Below the pieces are notes generated by a model, which had not been told where the DNA came from, searched no databases, and saw nothing but the letters and a program-made list of their open reading frames with translations. Made by a program: the position numbers and the translations under genes. Shown in pieces: positions 24,904 to 34,700 of a stretch of 64,000 nt of DNA. Source of the DNA: Rhodobacter sp. (lineage in GTDB: Bacteria; Pseudomonadota; Alphaproteobacteria; Rhodobacterales; Rhodobacteraceae); NCBI GenBank assembly GCA_027484145.1, contig JAIXUH010000026.1:310001-374000 (forward strand), in the 5' to 3' direction. Every line of letters starts with the position of its first letter. Positions within the stretch are counted from its first letter, which is position 1.

Positions 24904-25821
24904 TTACAGCCCTGCGCCTTCGTCCATGCCCAACATGATGTTCAGGTTCTGCACGGCCGCACCGGACGAGCCTTTGCCAAGGTTATCGAGGGTGGCCAGC
25001 AAGGCAACCCGGTTGCCCTCGGCACTGCCATGCACCGACAAGTCCATCCGGTTGGTGTCGTTCAGCCGTTCAGGGTTAACGCGCGGTTGCAGCGCAACGC
25101 CTTCGACAACGCTGACATAGGTCTGCCCGGCATAATGCGCCGCAAGCGCATGGTGCAGATCGGCGGCACTTTGCCCCGCGGGCAGGTGCAGCGGGATCTG
25201 CACGATCATGCCTTGGGCAAAATTGCCGACCGACGGCACAAAGATCGGTGTACGGCCCAGCCCGGAACAGCGCATGATCTCGGGGATATGCTTTTGCTTG
25301 TGATCCAGCCCGTAGTAAAAGAAGTTCCCCGCGGTATCGGCTTCAAACTCGGCGATCATCGACTTGCCGCCGCCGGAATAGCCCGACACCGCATTGATCG
25401 TGATCGGGGCATCGGAAGATAGCAGACCCGCCGCCACAAGAGGTGCTAAAAGGGCAATGGCCCCGGTTGCATAACAACCAGGGTTCGAGACGTATTTTGC
25501 CGTTGCAATTGCGCTGCGATGCGCGGCGCTCAGTTCAGCAAACCCATAGGCCCAGTCGGGGTTGACGCGGTGCGCGGTGCTGGCGTCGATGATCCGGGTT
25601 GGCAGGTCGCGGGACAGAGCCACGGCCTCCAGTGCGGCATCATCGGGCAAGCAAAGGATGGCCACATCGGCCCGCGCATAGGCGGCGCGCCGGGCCTCGG
25701 GGTCTTTGCGCTGTTCGGGGGCGATCTGCACAAGGGAAATGTCATCGCGGCGGATCAGACGCTCGCGGATTTGCAGGCCGGTCGTGCCGGCTTCGCCATC
25801 GATGAAAACCGCTGCGGTCAT
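24904..25821 (-). CDS. argC: N-acetyl-gamma-glutamyl-phosphate reductase, type 2 (ArgC)
   Basis: 305 residues, the short type 2 form. The N-terminal NADP fold has [13 protein letters not shown] at residues 6-18, and the catalytic Cys116 lies in [18 protein letters not shown]. It converts N-acetylglutamyl-phosphate to the semialdehyde in arginine synthesis. It is monocistronic and divergent from lldD with 135 bases between starts. Confidence 0.96.
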   Translation of the reverse strand: MTAAVFIDGEAGTTGLQIRERLIRRDDISLVQIAPEQRKDPEARRAAYARADVAILCLPDDAALEAVALSRDLPTRIIDASTAHRVNPDWAYGFAELSAAHRSAIATAKYVSNPGCYATGAIALLAPLVAAGLLSSDAPITINAVSGYSGGGKSMIAEFEADTAGNFFYYGLDHKQKHIPEIMRCSGLGRTPIFVPSVGNFAQGMIVQIPLHLPAGQSAADLHHALAAHYAGQTYVSVVEGVALQPRVNPERLNDTNRMDLSVHGSAEGNRVALLATLDNLGKGSSGAAVQNLNIMLGMDEGAGL

Positions 25822-25956
25822 GGGGGCCTCCTGTCGTTTGCAGGCGTGCTAGCGCATCTTGGTCTGCGGGGAAACAGGCTTTGACACGCCGCCTTTGCAA
25901 TTGCGCGCAACAGCCTGAATTGGTAACATCCGTTGACCAATAAAGAGGGCTGCGCC

Positions 25957-27120
25957 ATGCCAGTGATCACCTGCATCGACGATCTGAAGCGGCTGCACAA
26001 ACGCCGCACGCCCAAGATGTTTTACGACTATGCGGAATCGGGCAGCTACACCGAGCAGACCTTTCGCGAGAACACGACGGATTTTCAGCAGCTACGGCTG
26101 CGCCAGAAGGTCGCCGTCGATATGTCGGGACGCACCACGGCCAGTACGATGGCGGGGTTTCCAGTCACAATGCCCGTGGCACTTGCCCCTGTGGGCCTGA
26201 CGGGCATGCAATGCGCGGACGGCGAGATAAAGGCGGCGCGGGCGGCGGCCAAGTTCGGCGTGCCCTTCACGCTGTCGACCATGTCGATCTGCTCGATCGA
26301 GGATGTCGCCGCCCATTCCTCGGCGCCGTTCTGGTTCCAGCTTTATGTGATGCGCGACGAAGATTTCGTCGACCGCATCATCCAGCGCGCCAAGGATGCC
26401 AAATGCAGCGCGCTGGTGCTGACGCTGGACCTGCAGATTATTGGCCAGCGGCACAAGGACCTGAAGAACGGGCTGTCCGCCCCACCCAAAATGACGCTGC
26501 CGGTGCTGATGGACCTTGCCACGAAATGGCAGTGGGGGCTGGAAATGCTGGGCACCAAGCGGCGGTTCTTTGGCAATATCGTGGGGCATGCCAAAGGCGT
26601 GGGCAATGCGTCCAGCCTGATGAGTTGGACGAACGAGCAGTTTGACCCGCAACTCGACTGGGGAAAGATCGCGCGGATCCGCGACCAATGGGGTGGCAAG
26701 TTCATCCTGAAAGGCATTCTGGATGAGGAAGACGCCCGCAAGGCCGCCGATTTCGGGGCCGATGCCATCATCGTGTCAAACCACGGCGGGCGGCAACTGG
26801 ATGGCGCGCTGAGTGCCATTCGGATGTTGCCCCGGATTACCCGCGCAGTGGGGGACCGGGTCGAGGTCTGGATGGATTCGGGCATACGCTCGGGGCAGGA
26901 TGTGCTCAAGGCGCTGGCTTTGGGGGCCAAAGGCACGCTGATCGGGCGCAGCTATATCTATGGTCTGGGCGCCATGGGGCAGGCGGGCGTGACACGCGCG
27001 CTTGAGGTGATCCAGAAGGAACTCGATATCTCGATGGCGCTGTGCGGGGAACGTGATGTGAAGGCACTACGCCGCGAGAATCTGCTGATCCCGGCGGATT
27101 TCGAAGGCAACTGGGCCTGA
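25957..27120 (+). CDS. lldD: FMN-dependent alpha-hydroxy-acid dehydrogenase, L-lactate dehydrogenase LldD-like
   Basis: 387 residues from ATG 25957 (a TTG eight codons earlier is weaker); AAAGAGGGC precedes it. The TIM barrel has MPVALAPVGLTGM, the FMN loop, and catalytic His276 in SNHGGRQLDGA, with Arg in the same motif. DSGIRSGQDVLKALALGAKGTLIGRS is the FMN phosphate region. It oxidises L-lactate (or a close 2-hydroxy acid) to the keto acid, donating electrons to the membrane chain. Glycolate or mandelate cannot be excluded. Confidence 0.9.
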   Translation: MPVITCIDDLKRLHKRRTPKMFYDYAESGSYTEQTFRENTTDFQQLRLRQKVAVDMSGRTTASTMAGFPVTMPVALAPVGLTGMQCADGEIKAARAAAKFGVPFTLSTMSICSIEDVAAHSSAPFWFQLYVMRDEDFVDRIIQRAKDAKCSALVLTLDLQIIGQRHKDLKNGLSAPPKMTLPVLMDLATKWQWGLEMLGTKRRFFGNIVGHAKGVGNASSLMSWTNEQFDPQLDWGKIARIRDQWGGKFILKGILDEEDARKAADFGADAIIVSNHGGRQLDGALSAIRMLPRITRAVGDRVEVWMDSGIRSGQDVLKALALGAKGTLIGRSYIYGLGAMGQAGVTRALEVIQKELDISMALCGERDVKALRRENLLIPADFEGNWA

Positions 27121-27139
27121 CGCCGGGGCGGGGTGCGGG

Positions 27140-27185
27140 CAAGACTTTTGGAAAAGTCTTGTCAAATTCCCGCGCCGGGAATTTG
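27140..27185. terminator. paired hairpins between convergent lldD and MFS gene
   Basis: Two perfect inverted repeats stand side by side: CAAGACTTTT/AAAAGTCTTG (27140-27161) and CAAATTCCC/GGGAATTTG (27163-27185). They occupy most of the 67-base convergent gap and could serve as a bidirectional terminator or a copy of a dispersed repeat. Confidence 0.6.
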
Positions 27186-27187
27186 CC

Positions 27188-28336
27188 CTAGCCCCGCCCG
27201 GCGCGCGCCATCAGGGGCGACAGGACAAGCACCACCAGCAGCATCCCGGCCGCAAAGACAAAGGCCATCCGCAGCCCGAACGTCCCGGCGACGAACCCCA
27301 GCATCGGCGGGCCGAAGAAGTAGCCGAAGTAGCCCAGCAAGGTGGCCCGTGCCACGGCCCGTGCCCGTGCCTGTGGCTGCGCCAGCCGTCCCACCAGAGA
27401 AAACGCGGTCGGCGCAATGACTGATGCGCCCAGCCCCATCACGATAAACCCGGCATAGGCCATCGAAGGGCTATTGGCGGCCGAGGCCGTCAGCGCCCCG
27501 AGGGCAGCCAGCAAAGCACCCGCCGCCAGCAGCCGGAACGGGCTGACGCGCGAGGCAAGACCTTGCCCCGCCAGCCGCGCGAACCCCATTGTCAGCGCCA
27601 GTACGGCCGGGCCCATGGCCCCTTCGGTCGGGCTGCCGCCCAAGGTCTGCTCGATGTGCAGGGCCGACCAGTTTTCGGCGGCGTTTTCGGTCATGAAAGC
27701 GATCAGCACGGTTGCCCCACCCAGCACGGGCAGCAGCCCAAGGCCCGCCGCCGCGCTGTCCTTGGGGCGGCGCAGCCCATGGATCGTACCATCCCCTTCG
27801 ATTGTCACCAGCGCCAGCATTGCGGCCACAAGGGCCATGCTGCCCATCACCCAATCTGGCCCCCAGCCTGCACCGCGCATCAGACCGGTTCCGATCGCTC
27901 CGCCCGCATAGCCGAAACTATAGGCGGCATGGGTCAGGTTCATCAGGTGAAGACGGCGGTCATTCTCGATCTGGGCCACGCGGGCGTTCATCAACACGTC
28001 GGTCAGCCCCGTGGCCGACCCGCAGCACATCATCGCCAGCGGAAACAACACCACCGAAGCTGCCTGACCGGGCAAGGCAAAGGCGGCGGCCATCATGATC
28101 GTCGCCACAGGCAGGGCCACCCGGCCCAAGGCGGCCCCGATCATGGGCGCCAGCAGCATCGTGGCCACGGCGGCCAACGGCGTGAACAGCAAAAGCACGC
28201 CAAAACGGGCCTCATCAACGCCCAGCATGGCAATGACATCGGGCAGGACGGCGGCAAAGGTGCCCCACAGGATTCCCATGGCCGCAAACGAGGCAATCGG
28301 CGCGCGCGCGGCCGCGAGGGTGGCAGCAAAGGGCAT
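27188..28336 (-). CDS. MFS transporter
   Basis: 382 residues from ATG 28336, chosen because GGAG lies six bases upstream; the frame runs on upstream to 28588 but the extra 84 residues are not membrane-like. There are about twelve hydrophobic spans, with ARVAQIENDRRLHLMNLTHAAYSFGYAGGAIG in the first half resembling the YbjJ/FucP-like sugar exporter group. The substrate is unknown. Confidence 0.88.
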   Translation of the reverse strand: MPFAATLAAARAPIASFAAMGILWGTFAAVLPDVIAMLGVDEARFGVLLLFTPLAAVATMLLAPMIGAALGRVALPVATIMMAAAFALPGQAASVVLFPLAMMCCGSATGLTDVLMNARVAQIENDRRLHLMNLTHAAYSFGYAGGAIGTGLMRGAGWGPDWVMGSMALVAAMLALVTIEGDGTIHGLRRPKDSAAAGLGLLPVLGGATVLIAFMTENAAENWSALHIEQTLGGSPTEGAMGPAVLALTMGFARLAGQGLASRVSPFRLLAAGALLAALGALTASAANSPSMAYAGFIVMGLGASVIAPTAFSLVGRLAQPQARARAVARATLLGYFGYFFGPPMLGFVAGTFGLRMAFVFAAGMLLVVLVLSPLMARAGRG

Positions 28337-28551
28337 GGGGGGCTCCGTCCAGATACGGGCAGAGCTAGCCTGCGCGCTTCGCTTCGGCAATGCCACGCGC
28401 GACGGGGCGGGGCGACGGCGCGACGCCAACCGGGACGGAACAGAAAAAAAGCCCAAGTTTTCCGCTTTCCCCCGCGCTGATTCCCCGCTATAGCCCCCCG
28501 GTCGCGCCGCGCACCCTTGGAGGGCGGCGGACTTATATATGGAGAACTGCA

Positions 28552-29148
28552 ATGGCTGGTGAGATCCCTGATCTGATCGCCGAGGCACGGATGGGGACAG
28601 GCAAGGGGGCCGCCCGTCAAGCTCGTCGTGAGCAACTCGTGCCCGGTATTGTTTACGGTGGCGGTGTAGACCCGCAGCCGATCAACATCAAATACAACTA
28701 TCTTCTGACCAAGCTGAAGGCAGGCCGCTTCCTGTCAACGCTGTTCAACCTGAAGGTTGAAGGTCAGGAAGACGTCCGCGTGATCTGCCGTGGTGTGCAG
28801 CGCGATGTGGTCAAGGACCTTCCGACCCACGTCGACCTGATGCGCCTGCGTCGCACCTCGCGCATTAACCTGTTCATTCACGTGACCTTTGAAAACCACG
28901 ATCAGGCCCCCGGTCTGAAGCGTGGCGGCACGCTGACCGTAGTGCGCCCCGAAGTGGAACTGGAAGTCACCGCCGGTGATATTCCTGATCACATCACGGT
29001 GGACCTGACCGGCAAGAACATCGGTGACGTGATCCACATTCAGGATGTGGCGCTGCCCGAAGGCGTGGTGCCGACGATCAAGCGCAACTTCGTGATCGCG
29101 AACATCGCGGCCCCGTCAGGCCTGCGGTCGGAAGACAACGCCGAATAA
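28552..29148 (+). CDS. rplY: 50S ribosomal protein L25/general stress protein Ctc
   Basis: 198 residues from ATG 28552 with GGAGAACTGCA upstream. The N-terminal 5S-rRNA-binding domain ([27 protein letters not shown]) is followed by the C-terminal TL5 domain ([31 protein letters not shown]). It binds 5S rRNA in the large subunit. Pth follows about 2.7 kb later; in many Alphaproteobacteria the two are adjacent, so the intervening genes may be an insertion. Confidence 0.97.
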   Translation: MAGEIPDLIAEARMGTGKGAARQARREQLVPGIVYGGGVDPQPINIKYNYLLTKLKAGRFLSTLFNLKVEGQEDVRVICRGVQRDVVKDLPTHVDLMRLRRTSRINLFIHVTFENHDQAPGLKRGGTLTVVRPEVELEVTAGDIPDHITVDLTGKNIGDVIHIQDVALPEGVVPTIKRNFVIANIAAPSGLRSEDNAE

Positions 29149-29173
29149 GCGTTTGCCCCATGGGCACGGACAA

Positions 29174-29210
29174 AAGGCGCGGCAGGGCAACCTGCCGCGC
29201 CTTGTCTTTT
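29174..29210 (+). terminator. intrinsic terminator of rplY
   Basis: AAGGCGCGGCAGG (29174-29186), loop GCAA, and CCTGCCGCGCCTT (29191-29203) form a perfect 13-base stem followed by GTCTTTT. It begins 25 bases after the rplY stop. Confidence 0.9.
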
Positions 29211-29269
29211 GCGGGCCGTCGGGGTGGCGTTCGGTCGGCTGTGCAGGAAAAGCCCACATCGGAACCGCG

Positions 29270-29695
29270 CTATTCGCCGGGATCGAACCGCAGGACACCC
29301 GCTCGTCTTGGCCCGCCAGAAACGTCCGAAGGGTGCGAGATGCCATCCATGACCATGACCTCAGGGAAATCGAACGGACTTACACCTTCGATGCAGGCGA
29401 CGTTGATGCCGAACTGACTCGGGTTTGAGCGGCGTTGGTGGTGGGTGTAAATTCCGCAGGTCTTGCAGAAGTAGTGCTTCGCGGTTCTGGTATTGAACTC
29501 GTAGAGCGTCAGGTTGTCCTGACCCTTGATGAATTCGATGTCCGCAAGTTGCGCCGAGGCGGCAATGGCCCCGCGCATCCGGCAGTAAGAGCATGAACAG
29601 CGGCGGATGGTCTGAAACTCATCCGTCAACCTCACCCTGAACTGCACCGTGCCGCAGTGGCAGCCGACGATGTGTTGTTTACGAAGATCGGCCAT
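29270..29695 (-). CDS. GFA (CENP-V fold) family zinc protein
   Basis: 141 residues. Zinc ligands are visible in GCHCGTVQF, RRCSCSYCRMRG and FCKTCGIYTHHQ, the pattern of the glutathione-dependent formaldehyde-activating (GFA) family. The family is widespread and mostly uncharacterised; catalysis of formaldehyde-glutathione addition is doubtful for most members. It is divergent from the gene at 29902. Confidence 0.9.
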   Translation of the reverse strand: MADLRKQHIVGCHCGTVQFRVRLTDEFQTIRRCSCSYCRMRGAIAASAQLADIEFIKGQDNLTLYEFNTRTAKHYFCKTCGIYTHHQRRSNPSQFGINVACIEGVSPFDFPEVMVMDGISHPSDVSGGPRRAGVLRFDPGE

Positions 29696-29901
29696 AGTTT
29701 GAATCCTGGTCAGTGTGGGAAAACAGTAAGTCGGGTGCCCGATCCCGGCAACGGCCGATCAGGGCAGTTCGTCGCCCTTGCAGGATCAAGCTTCGCATCG
29801 GCTGCCCGATGTGACCGCGCCTTCCGTGCTTTGGACGCATGGGCTTGCGCCATCGTTTGCGGGATGAGACGCTTGGCGCGTGAATTTGGCCGGAGGAAAC
29901 G

Positions 29902-30381
29902 TTGTCGACGCATTTTGTCACCCTTGTTCCGCGTGACCCTGGCTTTGTGCCCGGACCCGATGATCAGGACCGGGGACTGACGCTGTTCCGCCGGATGGCC
30001 CCGGCGGCAGAGGAGATCACCCTGGTCCGGCATGAAGGGGTGGAGTTTTTCGACGCCGGGGCAAGTTTTGAGCACATCGCCTGTCCGCTTTGCGCTGCCA
30101 CGCTCGACTTTGGCTGGTGGTCCGAGACGATGACCAAGGATTATGTCGATGTCCCCGATGCGACAGCAGAGCCACCGGGGTTTCGGCTGCGAGCCTATGC
30201 CCTGCCCTGCTGCGGCAAGCAAAGCCGGCTGGATGAGTTGCTCTATCGCGGCCCGCAGGCTTTTGGCCGCTTTGGCCTGCGGGCGCGCAACCCCGACCTC
30301 GGCCTATTGTCCAATGACCAGATCGCCAAACTCGGCGCAGCACTTGGTTGCGCGGTCACGGCCGTTTACACACACCTTTAG
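29902..30381 (+). CDS. conserved hypothetical protein with Cys pairs
   Basis: 159 residues from a TTG start preceded by GGAGGAAACG, a strong ribosome site that decides the start. ACPLCAATLDFGW (about 54-66) and LPCCGKQSRLDEL (about 95-107) suggest a rubredoxin-like or zinc-ribbon metal site. No known family is recognised. It ends inside the last codons of the convergent GFA gene (4-base overlap). Confidence 0.7.
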   Translation: MSTHFVTLVPRDPGFVPGPDDQDRGLTLFRRMAPAAEEITLVRHEGVEFFDAGASFEHIACPLCAATLDFGWWSETMTKDYVDVPDATAEPPGFRLRAYALPCCGKQSRLDELLYRGPQAFGRFGLRARNPDLGLLSNDQIAKLGAALGCAVTAVYTHL

Positions 30382-30758
30382 GCAAGGTTCTGTGGCAGCC
30401 CATCAGCGATATCATAGTAATCACCCTTGTCAGCGACAAAGATGTGCAGGTTCATCCGTGTGCCTGTCGGCCCATCGAAGGCCCCCATCGCCACTGCGAT
30501 CCAGTCCCTGCGCGGCGGGTCCCAGAACAGGGATGATCCGCACCGCGCACAAAACCCGCGCCGCACCTTTGGTGAGGATTGGAACCATGTCACATATTCG
30601 GCTCCGGTGGTGGTCAGGTTGGCCTTTTTCACCTCGGTCGAAGCGAAGTAATGCCCCGATTGCTTGCGGCAGATCGAACAATGGCAGGCATTCGGTGTCG
30701 GCAGGTCGCCCTGCACCGTGAAGGTCACCGCACGGCACTGGCATGATCCGGCATGCAT
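30378..30758 (-). CDS. GFA (CENP-V fold) family zinc protein
   Basis: 126 residues. GSCQCRAVTFTV, ACHCSICRKQSGHYF and FCARCGSSLFWD carry the GFA zinc ligands in the classical order. It is only distantly similar to the GFA protein at 29270-29695, so it is not a recent duplicate. It lies nine bases after the glycosyltransferase in the same direction. Confidence 0.92.
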   Translation of the reverse strand: MHAGSCQCRAVTFTVQGDLPTPNACHCSICRKQSGHYFASTEVKKANLTTTGAEYVTWFQSSPKVRRGFCARCGSSLFWDPPRRDWIAVAMGAFDGPTGTRMNLHIFVADKGDYYDIADGLPQNLA

Positions 30759-30767
30759 CGGCGCGGC

Positions 30768-31772
30768 CTAGGTTTTTGTGGACAATTGGGCCGCACGGGC
30801 AAGGTGGTGGGCGTGGCGGGGATCATCCGCGGCCCGCAGCCCGGCTTTGGCCGACAGTCGCGCCACGTAATCGGCGCAGCACAGATGGTGCAATCGCGCG
30901 ACATCGGGCAAGGCCATGGCAGCGGCATGGACCATATCAAAGGCCGCGCCATGGGTCAGGGCGCTGCTATCGGCCACTTCGTTGCGGTTATAGCGGTCAA
31001 AATAGCCGTCAGTGTAGCGGTCCTTGCCCGCAACCGATGACATCGTACCGCGCTTCAGGCTGAAACTCTCCTCGGACCGGACCATGTAGTGGTTCATCTG
31101 CGCGGTCGCGTGGCTGACCCGATCCATCGGCACACGGCGCAGATAGTCACCGTCAGGTTGCCACTCAGGAATCTCCTGCCCATCGGCATTGACCCACCGC
31201 ATGATGCCGGTGCCCCATTTGCCAACATGGCGGGGCAACAGGCGCTTTGGCCCATGTTCGCCGAGTTTGCGGAACCATCCGGGCCGGGCATGAATCGTCT
31301 TGACCCATGTCGACGGGAAATCCAGCGTTTGCGACGCACGGGTGAACTGGCGATGCGTCAGCCCATCCGACCATGTCTTTTGCCCCGCGGTGCCAAAGAC
31401 CCGCCAGTTGATCGCCATACCCAGAAAGTTGGCGTCTGCGCGGATCAGGTCGGTGATCAGCCCCTGACCCCGGTGGATCACCAGAAATTCATCCACATCG
31501 CAGACCAGAACCCAATCCGCATCCGCAACCTGTGGCAGGGCCTTGGCGGCCTCCAGCTTGCGCGCACAAATGCTGGCCCCGTCGGGCACATCATGGCGCA
31601 GGTGGGTGATCCAGCCCGCAGCCTGCAGCGCATCCAGCAGCGCGGGCGAATGATCGGTACAATCGTTGGTGACAACGACGATATCGGTAAAGCCAAGCCT
31701 GCGATACCATGCCACCCATTCCACCAGAAACGGGCCTTCATTGCGAACCGAACAAACAATGGCAAAGCGCAT
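30768..31772 (-). CDS. glycosyltransferase family 2/92-like protein
   Basis: 334 residues. MRFAIVCSVRNEGPFLVEWVAWYRRLGF and ADWVLVCDVDEFLVI (a DxD-type nucleotide-sugar site near residue 93) match the Glyco_tranf_2_4/GT92-like family found in alphaproteobacterial polysaccharide synthesis. No membrane span is seen, so it is cytosolic. Acceptor and donor are unknown. Confidence 0.88.
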   Translation of the reverse strand: MRFAIVCSVRNEGPFLVEWVAWYRRLGFTDIVVVTNDCTDHSPALLDALQAAGWITHLRHDVPDGASICARKLEAAKALPQVADADWVLVCDVDEFLVIHRGQGLITDLIRADANFLGMAINWRVFGTAGQKTWSDGLTHRQFTRASQTLDFPSTWVKTIHARPGWFRKLGEHGPKRLLPRHVGKWGTGIMRWVNADGQEIPEWQPDGDYLRRVPMDRVSHATAQMNHYMVRSEESFSLKRGTMSSVAGKDRYTDGYFDRYNRNEVADSSALTHGAAFDMVHAAAMALPDVARLHHLCCADYVARLSAKAGLRAADDPRHAHHLARAAQLSTKT

Positions 31773-31850
31773 GCGGCCTCCTTCACGCTGCCTGATGCTT
31801 GACGGGCGCGGTGGGCTTCGTCAAGGAAGGTTCAAGCGAAGGGGGCGGCG

Positions 31851-32552
31851 ATGAAACTACTGGTGGGGCTGGGCAATCCGGGCGCGAAATACGCGGGCAA
31901 CCGCCACAACATCGGCTTTATGGCGGTGGACCGAATTGCCGCAGACCATGGGTTTGGTCCGTGGAAGGCGGCCTTCAAGGGCGATCTGGCCGAAGGACGG
32001 TTGGGTCAGGAAAAGGTGCTGTTGCTGAAACCCGGTACCTTCATGAACCTGTCCGGTCAATCGGTTCAGGCGGCCATGGCGTTTTACAAACTGACACCGG
32101 CCGATATCACCGTCTTGCATGACGAACTTGATCTGGCACCCGGTAAAGCCCGCGTCAAGCAAGGCGGCGGTCATGCCGGGCATAATGGCCTGCGGTCGAT
32201 CCATGCCAATATTGGTGACGCCTATGGCCGCGTGCGGCTGGGCATCGGTCATCCGGGCCACAAGGACGCCGTCGCCGCCTATGTGCTGAACGACTTTGCC
32301 AAGGCGGATGCCGCGTGGCTGGATGATCTCTTGCGCGGCATCTCCGACGGTGCCCCGGCCTTGGCCGAGGGGGACGGCGCAAGGTTCATGAATGCGGTTG
32401 CCCTGCGCACGGCTCCGCCTCGGTCATCGGACAAGCCAAAGCCAGCCGCAGGTGTTGCCCCCGATGCCAAGCCCGCCCCCGCCACATTAGCCACACCTTC
32501 GCCCGAAGATACCCGCAGCCCGATGCAAAAACTGCTCGACCGCTTTCGCTAG
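31851..32552 (+). CDS. pth: peptidyl-tRNA hydrolase
   Basis: 233 residues. LLVGLGNPGAKYAGNRHNIGF holds the catalytic His20 (RHN). HDELDLAPGK and GGGHAGHNGLRSI are the tRNA-binding and active-site blocks. It recycles peptidyl-tRNA. Beyond about residue 188 there is an Ala/Pro/Lys-rich tail of about 45 residues that is longer than in E. coli Pth (194 residues) and looks disordered. Confidence 0.96.
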   Translation: MKLLVGLGNPGAKYAGNRHNIGFMAVDRIAADHGFGPWKAAFKGDLAEGRLGQEKVLLLKPGTFMNLSGQSVQAAMAFYKLTPADITVLHDELDLAPGKARVKQGGGHAGHNGLRSIHANIGDAYGRVRLGIGHPGHKDAVAAYVLNDFAKADAAWLDDLLRGISDGAPALAEGDGARFMNAVALRTAPPRSSDKPKPAAGVAPDAKPAPATLATPSPEDTRSPMQKLLDRFR

Positions 32553-32614
32553 AGCCATCAAGTGTGGACCTTTCGCCCCGCCATGCCTAGCTTTGCCGGC
32601 AAAGGAGATTGCCC

Positions 32615-34630
32615 ATGACCATTTTCGCGCAAACCTGGACCACGCCCTTTGGTCTGCCGCCCTTTGATCAGATCCGCGATGAGGATTTCGGCCCCGCCTT
32701 CGATGCGGCCCTGACCGAGGCACGCGCGAACATCGCCGCCATCGCCGACAGCGCCGATGCCCCGACCTTCGCCAATGTGATCGAGGCGCTGGAACTGGCC
32801 GAAGGCGCGCTCGATCGCGTCGCAGGCGTGTTCTACAACCTGTCCGGGGCCGACTCGAATGATGCCCGCGAGGCGCTGATGCGCGACCTTGCCCCCAAGA
32901 TGAGCGCGTTTTCGTCCGAGGTTTCGAACAACAAGGCGCTGTTCGCAAAGATCGAAGTGCTTTGGCAGGGCCGTGACGATCTGGGCCTGACGGCCGAACA
33001 ATTGCGCGTGCTCACGCTCTATCGACAGATGTTCGTCCGGTCGGGCGCTCTGCTGCAGGGCGAAGCCGCCGAAAGCCTGACGGCAGTGAAATCGCGTTTG
33101 GCTGTTCTGGGCACCCAGTTCAGCCAGAACCTTCTGGCGGATGAACGCGAATGGTCGATGCCGCTGGCCGAGGACGATCTGGAAGGCCTGCCCGATTTCG
33201 TCATCGCCTCGGCCCGTGCCGCCGGGCAAGAGCGCGGGGCAGGCGGCCCGGTGGTCACGCTGAACCGCTCGCTGATCGTGCCGTTCTTGCAGTTTTCCTC
33301 CCGGCGCGCCCTGCGTCAGCGTGCCTATGAAGCTTGGGTGGCGCGCGGGGCCAACGGCAATGCCAGCGACAACCGCGCCATCGCGGCGGAAACGCTGGCG
33401 CTGCGCGAGGAACGGGCAAAGCTGCTGGGGTACGCTAGCTTTGCCGATTTCAAGCTGGAACCCGAAATGGCCAAGACCCCTGCGGCGGTGCGTGATCTGC
33501 TGATGCGCGTCTGGACCCCCGCCAAAGCCAAGGCCGAGGCGGATGCCAAGGTGCTGGAAGCGATGCTGCAGGCCGACGGTCTCCCCGGCCCGCTCGAGGC
33601 ATGGGACTGGCGCTATTACAGCGAAAAGCGTCGCCGTGCCGAACATGATCTGGATGAGGCGGCCCTGAAACCCTACCTGTCGCTTGATGCAATGCTGGGC
33701 GCACAATTCGACTGTGCAAACCGCCTGTTCGGGCTGGAGTTCTGCGAGATTGCCGGCCCCTTCTACCACCCGGATGTGCGGGGCTGGGAAGTGACGCGGG
33801 GCGGCGCGCATCTGGCCGTCTTCCTCGGCGACTATTTCGCCCGTGGCTCGAAAAGATCAGGCGCCTGGTGCTCGGCCATGCGGTCGCAGCGCAAACTGGG
33901 CGCGGATGTGCGGCCCATCGTGGTCAACGTCTGCAACTTTGCCAAGGGTGATCCGGCGCTTCTGTCCTATGACGACGCGCGTACGCTGTTTCATGAATTC
34001 GGCCATGCGCTGCACCAGATGTTGTCGGACGTGACCTATGGCTTCATCAGCGGCACTAGTGTGGCGCGTGACTTTGTGGAACTGCCCAGCCAGCTTTACG
34101 AACATTGGCTGGAAGTCCCTGCCGTGCTGGAGCAACATGCGCGGCACTGGCAGACCGGTGCGCCCATGCCCGCCGATATGCTCAAGCGGCTCCTCGATGC
34201 GGGTACCTATGATCAGGGATTTGCGACGGTCGAGTTCATTTCGTCGGCCATGGTGGACCTTGAGTTCCACGCCGGTGCGGCACCCGCCGACCCGATGCAG
34301 AAACAGGCCGAGATACTTGAGTCCCTCGGGATGCCGCGTGCCATCCGAATGCGCCACGCCACGCCGCATTTTGCACATGTCTTTTCCGGCGACGGCTATT
34401 CCAGCGGCTATTACAGCTACATGTGGTCCGAGGTCATGGATGCCGACGCCTTTGCCGCCTTCGAAGAGGTGAATGACCCGTTCGACCCCGACACCGCAGC
34501 TCGGCTGGAAAAGTTCATCTTGTCTGCCGGCGGTTCGGAAGAGGCCGAAGCCCTGTATACCCGGTTCCGCGGCCGGATGCCGGGGGTCGAGGCCCTGCTC
34601 AAAGGCCGTGGCCTGCTGGATGCGGCGTAA
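32615..34630 (+). CDS. M3 family oligopeptidase (oligopeptidase A/Dcp-like)
   Basis: 671 residues from ATG 32615, with AAAGGAG seven bases upstream. The zinc motif HEFGH (residues 460-464) lies within LFHEFGHALHQM, and VEFISSAMVDLEFHA follows. The N-terminal alpha-helical domain (TPFGLPPFDQIRDEDFGPAF) is typical of M3A. It degrades short peptides, for example signal peptide fragments, in the cytoplasm. Dcp and PrlC are not separable by eye. Confidence 0.93.
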   Translation: MTIFAQTWTTPFGLPPFDQIRDEDFGPAFDAALTEARANIAAIADSADAPTFANVIEALELAEGALDRVAGVFYNLSGADSNDAREALMRDLAPKMSAFSSEVSNNKALFAKIEVLWQGRDDLGLTAEQLRVLTLYRQMFVRSGALLQGEAAESLTAVKSRLAVLGTQFSQNLLADEREWSMPLAEDDLEGLPDFVIASARAAGQERGAGGPVVTLNRSLIVPFLQFSSRRALRQRAYEAWVARGANGNASDNRAIAAETLALREERAKLLGYASFADFKLEPEMAKTPAAVRDLLMRVWTPAKAKAEADAKVLEAMLQADGLPGPLEAWDWRYYSEKRRRAEHDLDEAALKPYLSLDAMLGAQFDCANRLFGLEFCEIAGPFYHPDVRGWEVTRGGAHLAVFLGDYFARGSKRSGAWCSAMRSQRKLGADVRPIVVNVCNFAKGDPALLSYDDARTLFHEFGHALHQMLSDVTYGFISGTSVARDFVELPSQLYEHWLEVPAVLEQHARHWQTGAPMPADMLKRLLDAGTYDQGFATVEFISSAMVDLEFHAGAAPADPMQKQAEILESLGMPRAIRMRHATPHFAHVFSGDGYSSGYYSYMWSEVMDADAFAAFEEVNDPFDPDTAARLEKFILSAGGSEEAEALYTRFRGRMPGVEALLKGRGLLDAA

Positions 34631-34632
34631 AA

Positions 34633-34694
34633 GGGGGGCTCGCCCCCCTCGAGGCTTCGCCTCTCACCCCCGAGGATATTTGGGGACAGAAAAT
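34633..34694. repeat. dispersed intergenic repeat, copy A-left
   Basis: Read on the minus strand it starts with ATTTTCTGTCCCC, continues with CAAATATCC and CGGGGGTGAG, then a hairpin AGGC-gaa-GCCT, and ends with GGGGGGC paired to GCCCCCC. The same modules recur at 41074-41120, 41262-41312 and 45973-46044. It lies between the convergent M3 peptidase and regulator genes, so it may act as a terminator. Confidence 0.8.
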
Positions 34695-34700
34695 AGTGGC

